Below are positions 40,557 through 45,168 of a stretch of 45,168 nucleotides of DNA, piece after piece. Made by a program: the position numbers and the translations under genes. Positions within the stretch are counted from its first letter, which is position 1. Each line of letters starts with the position of its first letter. The stretch is from a virus, in IMG/VR virus record IMGVR_UViG_3300033149_001366, positions 1 through 45,168 of that record. One strand, written 5' to 3'. The notes below the pieces were generated by a model. That model was not told where the DNA came from, searched no databases, and was given only the letters and a program-made list of their open reading frames with translations.

Positions 40557-40847
40557 TTAATTATTTTCTGTTTGTTCTTCCTCGTTTTGGGGTTTCTCCG
40601 CTACAAGGATTCTGTTTCCAAACTTAATGTGTTTAATTACGTCGCGTCTAATCCAATCATATATTCGGCGTACTTCATAACCTGTATCTTTAGACATCTC
40701 CTGTATGGTTCTCCAGTTGTCCTGATAAATAAAAGCAAATGCTTTTTCTATTTCCTCATCAGTGGCGCCATAGATTTTTAGTATTTGTTTAACTCTTTCT
40801 CGTGCTTGAATTATTTTCAGGCACTCATGCACGTTATCACCAACCAT
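40557..40847 (-). CDS. HTH DNA-binding protein, 96 aa
   Basis: A helix-turn-helix is visible in IYQDNWRTIQEMSKDTGYEV followed by RRIYDWIRRDVIKHIKFGNR, which reads like a winged HTH with its wing in IKFGNRILVAEK. The N-terminal half is helical (ECLKIIQARERVKQILKIYG). ATG 40845-40847 is preferred; a TTG at 40871 within the upstream gene is less likely. A regulator, target unknown. Confidence 0.7.
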   Translation of the reverse strand: MVGDNVHECLKIIQARERVKQILKIYGATDEEIEKAFAFIYQDNWRTIQEMSKDTGYEVRRIYDWIRRDVIKHIKFGNRILVAEKPQNEEEQTENN

Positions 40848-40860
40848 CTTGCTTAACCCC

Positions 40861-42048
40861 CTAATCTTCAACCTTTAATAATTCACCGAATGGAGGTTGT
40901 TCTACATTTGTTTCCCATGTAACCCATAATGTTTTGTATTCAGGTTGTTTATTTGGATAAGTTCCATGAGTATCGGTGAAATATAACATTCCATTTGGTG
41001 GTGTTATTAATGTATTTTCAACCCACTCAAATGCAGGCCCAAAATCTGTACCACCACCACCCGTAATCTCATAATTGGCTATGGATTCATCTTGTGTGTA
41101 ATGTGCATGATTCCTAGGTGATGTATCACAACTTATTATATCCACTTCACATTTCAATGTATTGCGTAAGTCTTGCACAGCGCCTAAAAACTTACTTAAG
41201 ATTTCATCGGACCAACAACTACCACTACTATCAATAACGATTACAATATTACCAATTGTCCATCCATCACGTCCTGGCATGTAAATGTCTTTGATTCGCC
41301 TATTTCTCGTTAACCATGTATATTGGTCTTTTATACGTTCGCTTAACCAATTAGCCAAAACTTGTCGCCAATCAATTTTACTTGATAATAAATCTTTAAC
41401 AAGATGTTTAATACTACCAGGTAGATTACCTATTTTTTTAGTAGATGCAATAGCATCAGCAATATGTGCTTTCCATTTATTTTGTTCACCTTCCTTATCA
41501 GTTCCTATGGGTGCATCTAAAACAATACCAGGGATTTTTATTTTTTCATTACTTTGGTTACTTTGGTTATTACCTATTTGTATCATAATTTTATCAGCGT
41601 TTTTGTATAGTTCATTATAAACTTCTTCCGACGATTTTTCTTTGTATTTTCTATCAAATAGAGCATGACTAGGTTTTTTTCCTACATTACAATCTTCCAA
41701 AATCAGATTGATTACATAATCGGTTGCTACGTTCCACAGTTTAGGGATTCGTGACCCTCTTCGTATCTGATGATTTAACATACAATGTAATATTTCGTGA
41801 ACAATACAAAACAATAATTCATCCTTCTCTAGTTCATTTACAAAATCTTCACAGTAAAATAACTTGTGGCCATCTGTTGCTAATGTGTGTTTTAACCCCA
41901 TTTGATTTAATTGCTTCTTCATTTCTTCGTCCATTGATTGTAAATCAAGATGCAAACTGAGAGTACCCCAAAATGGATACCCCCAAATTGCTTCTGAACG
42001 AATTTCCTTGATTTTCTCCAATGGACTCATAGACTCAAACTTAATCAT
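40861..42048 (-). CDS. VWA-like/putative metallopeptidase protein (DUF2201 type)
   Basis: The N-terminal half has a zinc-protease motif, FCIVHEILHCMLNH (His84, Glu85, His88). The C-terminal half has a von Willebrand A-like domain beginning NIVIVIDSSGSCW (D-x-S-x-S metal site), with TGGGGTDFGPAFEW and LYFTDTHG. This pairing is known from DUF2201-type proteins that work with MoxR ATPases, here the ATPase encoded just upstream at 42371-43534. The complex could remove metal or remodel a target; target unknown. ATG 42046-42048 has GGAGAG 7 nt upstream; the protein is 395 aa. Confidence 0.88.
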   Translation of the reverse strand: MIKFESMSPLEKIKEIRSEAIWGYPFWGTLSLHLDLQSMDEEMKKQLNQMGLKHTLATDGHKLFYCEDFVNELEKDELLFCIVHEILHCMLNHQIRRGSRIPKLWNVATDYVINLILEDCNVGKKPSHALFDRKYKEKSSEEVYNELYKNADKIMIQIGNNQSNQSNEKIKIPGIVLDAPIGTDKEGEQNKWKAHIADAIASTKKIGNLPGSIKHLVKDLLSSKIDWRQVLANWLSERIKDQYTWLTRNRRIKDIYMPGRDGWTIGNIVIVIDSSGSCWSDEILSKFLGAVQDLRNTLKCEVDIISCDTSPRNHAHYTQDESIANYEITGGGGTDFGPAFEWVENTLITPPNGMLYFTDTHGTYPNKQPEYKTLWVTWETNVEQPPFGELLKVED

Positions 42049-42361
42049 TTTTATCTCTCCATTCACAATATTGTTTGTACCAATTCCAAGCATGTGGTTG
42101 TTTATATCTTAATAATAGACAAACATAACCAAATTTAGGGTGTTTTGGGTCTAGTTCAATTACTTGCATTGACTTTGTGTGTTCTTTTCTAATAACAAAA
42201 AAGAAATGATATTTATCTTGTTTGTTCTTTGGGATTATATTAATACCTATCGATTTAAAATAAAAGCCGGATGCTAAACAAGGTGAATAATATTTTAATG
42301 AATTTTCTTCGTTTTGTTTTAATATAAGTATCATATCATCTAATGTTTTTGGAACATTCAT
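42041..42361 (-). CDS. Small paralogue family member 7, 106 aa
   Basis: Helix LDDMILILKQNEEN, beta-rich middle (YHFFFVIRKEHTKSMQV) and the shared block IELDPKHPKFGYVCLLLR then YKQPHAWNWYKQY. It is encoded between the MoxR ATPase and the VWA-like protein, interrupting a pair that is normally adjacent. Its stop overlaps the ATG of the VWA gene. Confidence 0.72.
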   Translation of the reverse strand: MNVPKTLDDMILILKQNEENSLKYYSPCLASGFYFKSIGINIIPKNKQDKYHFFFVIRKEHTKSMQVIELDPKHPKFGYVCLLLRYKQPHAWNWYKQYCEWRDKND

Positions 42362-42370
42362 TATATTATC

Positions 42371-43534
42371 CTATGCGATCATAATATCGGGGTGCTTATT
42401 AGCCCAATCCATGATTTTTGGGCAAGTAAGAAAACTAGGATTTTTATCTAGCAACCCTTTTCCAAGGAATGATTGGGTTTCAACGTCCATACCATCTTCA
42501 CGGGTGGCATACTTCATAATATTGTCAGCCGTTTCATGGTTATTAGCAGCATAGATTAGTTCAACACAAAGAATATGTTGAATATTCATGGCATTAGGTA
42601 TTGGTGCAGTAAGTGGGTTCTTCAAAATGTTCTCAATATCAGGAATTTCATTTTTAAGTCTTAAGTAAGCACCGAATTCATGTGCTGTCTGGGCACTAAC
42701 TAGTCCTGATAATAGACAAATGCTTACATTATCAGTCAATGTTCCTTTGTTATTGAATGTAATTTTCCTCTTTTTTTCCAAAACATGAATAACATCACTT
42801 ACGAATTTCCAAGTTCTAGGAACCGCTTGGTGTTTGTATAGTTGACTAGGACGGTCCTGGATATAACCGATAACTTCTGACCTGACATTATTTTTCATAG
42901 CCCAAGCAATCCATTCTTCAATGTCGGGATTAGCATTTTTTACTGTTTCATTTTCAAAGTTCGGTAAATCACAAGCAACTCCGATATGGCACAACCTAGT
43001 AATTAGTGGTGCTGGGATTGCCCTACTGAATGATTTATCTTCTGTACGATTACCAGCAAGACTAGGAAACCAACCTTCACCTAGATAATGATTTTTTACT
43101 TGCCGTTTCAATACAATATTTCGTAATGATTGAACGGTTAAACTATCCCCGTTGGTAACTTCGTCAAATACAAGTAACCCGTTACCTTTTGAGCGAATGA
43201 AATCAGGACGTGCCCATGTTGTAATATGGTAACCATTTTCTTTTACAACAAAAGGAATACCCATCAAATCAGTTGGGTCAATATTAGGTACTTCAATAAC
43301 ATCTACAAGAAACATATCATCATATTTTCTGGTGGACAATCTTTCCCTCACGTCTCTTTTGTATTGTTCTACGTCGCCGTTATAATCAGTGTTGAATTCC
43401 TCGTCGCTGATTTCCATCGCGGCCTGAATGAAACTGTCGGATTTGCCCACCCCTGGTGGCCCCCATTCCATCAATGGTACGTTTGCTTGCCTAAGAACTT
43501 TAATCCCATCAATTGCTGTGCGGATGCTGCTCAT
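42371..43534 (-). CDS. MoxR-type AAA+ ATPase
   Basis: 387 aa. Walker A WGPPGVGKSD (residues 24-33), the MoxR-like DLMGIPFVVKENG insertion, Walker B NGLLVFDEVTNG, sensor 1 PSLAGNRTEDKS and an arginine-rich PLITRLCHIGV. MoxR ATPases act as chaperones for VWA-domain partners, which fits the VWA-like protein two genes downstream and the DUF3150-like protein upstream. AAGGA precedes the ATG; it ends in TAG. Confidence 0.92.
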   Translation of the reverse strand: MSSIRTAIDGIKVLRQANVPLMEWGPPGVGKSDSFIQAAMEISDEEFNTDYNGDVEQYKRDVRERLSTRKYDDMFLVDVIEVPNIDPTDLMGIPFVVKENGYHITTWARPDFIRSKGNGLLVFDEVTNGDSLTVQSLRNIVLKRQVKNHYLGEGWFPSLAGNRTEDKSFSRAIPAPLITRLCHIGVACDLPNFENETVKNANPDIEEWIAWAMKNNVRSEVIGYIQDRPSQLYKHQAVPRTWKFVSDVIHVLEKKRKITFNNKGTLTDNVSICLLSGLVSAQTAHEFGAYLRLKNEIPDIENILKNPLTAPIPNAMNIQHILCVELIYAANNHETADNIMKYATREDGMDVETQSFLGKGLLDKNPSFLTCPKIMDWANKHPDIMIA

Positions 43535-43558
43535 TGTTCCATCCTTTCATTTGAATCA

Positions 43559-43630
43559 TCACTTGAACAACCTAACGAGTTTTCTTAGTATTTCTAGTAT
43601 ATCTTGTAAGATAAACCTTAATAGTAACAT
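43559..43630 (-). CDS. Candidate 23-aa amphipathic peptide
   Basis: A frame of 23 codons, beginning MLLLRFILQDILEI and ending RLFK, with AAAGGG 5 nt before the ATG and a double stop TGATGA. Hydrophobic residues recur every three to four positions with Arg/Lys/Glu between, so it should form an amphipathic membrane-seeking helix. It occupies the 110-nt gap between the DUF3150-like and MoxR genes. It could be a true small gene, a leader peptide, or chance. Confidence 0.4.
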   Translation of the reverse strand: MLLLRFILQDILEILRKLVRLFK

Positions 43631-43644
43631 TTAAACCCTTTGTT

Positions 43645-44529
43645 CTAGCAGAATTGCCTTACTAACTGTAGGAACCTTTTTGCTTCATTCTTTGCTAATG
43701 TTCGCTTACATTCATCTTCTTTTAGTTCATTTATGCTCATTGTCATTAATGGACTTTTCATCATCTCGTCATGTAAATTAGTTAAATTGTCATCATTTGC
43801 AATGTTGTAGTTTGGTAGATTGTTAACGATTCCTTGTATAGTTTCTAACATTGTGTTGTTAGAATTAATCCTGGTTGATTCGTTAATCCTATTAATAATA
43901 CGTTCCAGTGCGTTAGCAATACGCCCATATACGAATTTCATACCTTTTGTTACTAACTCCCTTTCTCGTTTTTCAATATTTTCTTTGATTTCTTCCAACT
44001 TATCTGTATCTTCCTTTCCTAGAACCAATCTAGTAATATCATTACCACGTAAAATAGGTTGATATTCAGGGCGCATTTCAAACAAAGAGGCAACTTTGTC
44101 TCTAGTTGGGTATTGTTCAGGATTGAACATAGTACCTAACCGTTTTTTGGCCTCTTGTACGTGACTATCATAATTATCTAACCATGTTTTTACAGCCTTA
44201 TTCCATTCTTTGGTTAAACGTGTTACTATTTTACGAAATTCTTCAAATTGTCTTACATTAATAACATACCACCCATAACCCCAGGGAATACCAACTTGTT
44301 GCATAGTCTGTGAAGCCTTGCTGCGCAAAGAGTTGATATGTTTCAAACTCTTGGGGTTGAATAAGTGTTTTACGTATTGGCCCATACTACTGTCAGAACC
44401 ATACTTTTCTTCAACAATAGCGGATGCTTCATCATCTTTTCGTACGTTGCCAACTGCGGTAATGTGCAACCTTACAAGAATATTCCTTTGGTGCAGTAAA
44501 TCATTGATTTCTTCGGTTGGATTACTCAT
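43645..44529 (-). CDS. DUF3150-like protein upstream of MoxR ATPase
   Basis: 294 aa. SLRSKASQTMQQVGIPWGYG, then EEFRKIVTRLTKEWNKAVKT, WLDNYDSHVQEAKKRL and LFEMRPEY resemble DUF3150 proteins, which typically accompany MoxR and VWA genes in phages and plasmids. The name is proposed from the layout and recalled pattern, not from a search. Helical throughout. ATG 44527-44529 has AAGGAG 9 nt upstream. It ends in TAG. Confidence 0.65.
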   Translation of the reverse strand: MSNPTEEINDLLHQRNILVRLHITAVGNVRKDDEASAIVEEKYGSDSSMGQYVKHLFNPKSLKHINSLRSKASQTMQQVGIPWGYGWYVINVRQFEEFRKIVTRLTKEWNKAVKTWLDNYDSHVQEAKKRLGTMFNPEQYPTRDKVASLFEMRPEYQPILRGNDITRLVLGKEDTDKLEEIKENIEKRERELVTKGMKFVYGRIANALERIINRINESTRINSNNTMLETIQGIVNNLPNYNIANDDNLTNLHDEMMKSPLMTMSINELKEDECKRTLAKNEAKRFLQLVRQFC

Positions 44530-44542
44530 CAATACACTCCTT

Positions 44543-44968
44543 TTAATAGGAAATATATGCACTAATATAGGGTTCTTTTACTTTAATAGTTTTGCTATTT
44601 TCGGCTAATTTTAATGCTTCTTTGTGCAATTGTTTTATTGAAATGATATGATTTTGTAGTTCATTTAAGTCACAACCATTACAATTAATTACTCTATAAA
44701 AAACTAAACTTGGTGCTTTTCCCGAGTTTCCGATATGTTTTTCATGCTTTTCTAAATATTGTACTTCTGTTCCTTCATCCAATGTTACTGAGAGCCACTT
44801 TTTATTGATTGTGGTAGATTGGTCTATTTCAATTGTTTCTTCTTCTTCCATTTCGTCAAAAACTTCGTGATACTTATTAAACGATTTTAAGAATTTTTTT
44901 GCTTCATCAAACAAGAGTTCTACTTCAAAGTTAATTGTTGGCCCAACATATGTTATTGGATTACTCAT
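44543..44968 (-). CDS. Hypothetical protein, 141 aa
   Basis: Not recognised. Begins MSNPITYVGPTINFEVELLF, with an acidic middle (EVFDEMEEEETIEID), one CNGC pair and a C-terminal helix (IISIKQLHKEALKLAENSK). The same MSNP start and TATTGATGAGTAATCC context recur in the next gene, suggesting local duplication of the start region. AGGAG lies 8 nt before the ATG. Confidence 0.65.
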   Translation of the reverse strand: MSNPITYVGPTINFEVELLFDEAKKFLKSFNKYHEVFDEMEEEETIEIDQSTTINKKWLSVTLDEGTEVQYLEKHEKHIGNSGKAPSLVFYRVINCNGCDLNELQNHIISIKQLHKEALKLAENSKTIKVKEPYISAYISY

Positions 44969-45168
44969 CAATATGCTCCTTTCTCTTTTTGCCTACCTTG
45001 ATTATTTTTGTAAAGTCTATTTTTTTCTTTCTAATAAATAATTTATATTGTTTGCGTTTGGTTGTAAAAATTTCAAGGGCAACGTCACTGTTAACATTTT
45101 CCCAAGCTTCCGTTTCTACTTTGTACAAAGCGGAATAAAAAGTTAGTTTATCAGGCAGTAAAGTCCAT
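44961..45168 (-). CDS. Hypothetical protein, C-terminal 68 aa (runs off the right edge)
   Basis: The frame is open from the window edge: LLPDKLTFYSALYKVETEAW, then a basic end (IRKKKIDFTKIIKVGKKRK). The start lies beyond 45168. Its last codons carry the AGGAG ribosome binding site and overlap the next gene (TTGATGAGTAA). Function unknown. Confidence 0.6.
   Translation of the reverse strand, partial: WTLLPDKLTFYSALYKVETEAWENVNSDVALEIFTTKRKQYKLFIRKKKIDFTKIIKVGKKRKEHIDE

Overview
The window reads as one contiguous part of a virulent tailed-phage genome (Caudoviricetes). It is AT-rich, with tightly packed and often overlapping genes (ATGA-type junctions), clear AAAGGAG-type ribosome binding sites and frequent TTG/GTG starts. 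The phage assignment rests on a terminase pair, a portal protein, an XkdF-type prohead protease and a complete phage replication set. I see no integrase, no lysogeny genes, no tRNA and no CRISPR array. Two lipobox proteins, one with the architecture of a unimolecular spanin, hint at a Gram-negative host, but the host cannot be named from this sequence.

Layout. (1) About 0-14 kb, all leftward: HNH nuclease, terminase small and large subunits, a radical SAM enzyme, a D12-class adenine methylase split by an in-frame TAG, a metallophosphoesterase, a second methylase with a TGA inside its catalytic DPP(Y/W) motif, a portal with an N-terminal helix-turn-helix, a third methylase, prohead protease, DnaQ-type exonuclease, DUF3310 protein and a GMP reductase. 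(2) About 14-24 kb, leftward: many small proteins, a Rad50/SbcC-like ATPase encoded as two separate halves, SbcD/Mre11, a resolvase-like nuclease, an isolated NAD-ligase Ia domain, a RecA/UvsX-like recombinase and a membrane-anchored lysozyme-like protein. (3) About 24.5-33.3 kb, leftward: gp32-type ssDNA-binding protein, sigma-like protein, clamp loader, UDG-DNA polymerase A fusion, sliding clamp and small accessory genes. (4) 33.36-33.81 kb: a control region with two divergent consensus-like sigma-70 promoters, repeated ACATTATAC motifs and a long leader. (5) 33.8-38.3 kb, rightward: DNA-binding protein, small genes, DnaB-like ATPase, SNF2-type helicase. (6) 38.3-45.2 kb, leftward: primase, a VWA-like/metallopeptidase protein, a MoxR AAA+ ATPase, a DUF3150-like partner and small genes.

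The replication genes form an almost self-sufficient machine: helicase, primase, polymerase, clamp, clamp loader, SSB, recombinase and SbcCD. The packaging genes sit next to a cassette of methylases and a radical SAM enzyme that may modify DNA.

The strongest unexplained signals are these: a family of seven small divergent paralogues scattered among the replication and AAA+ genes, sharing a C-terminal G-x4-L-x-LR-x3-P-like signature; recurrent intergenic modules (hairpin plus promoter-like box, including a perfect 37-bp direct repeat); the two interrupted methylase genes; the split Rad50; and the possible origin/operator region at 33.56-33.79 kb.
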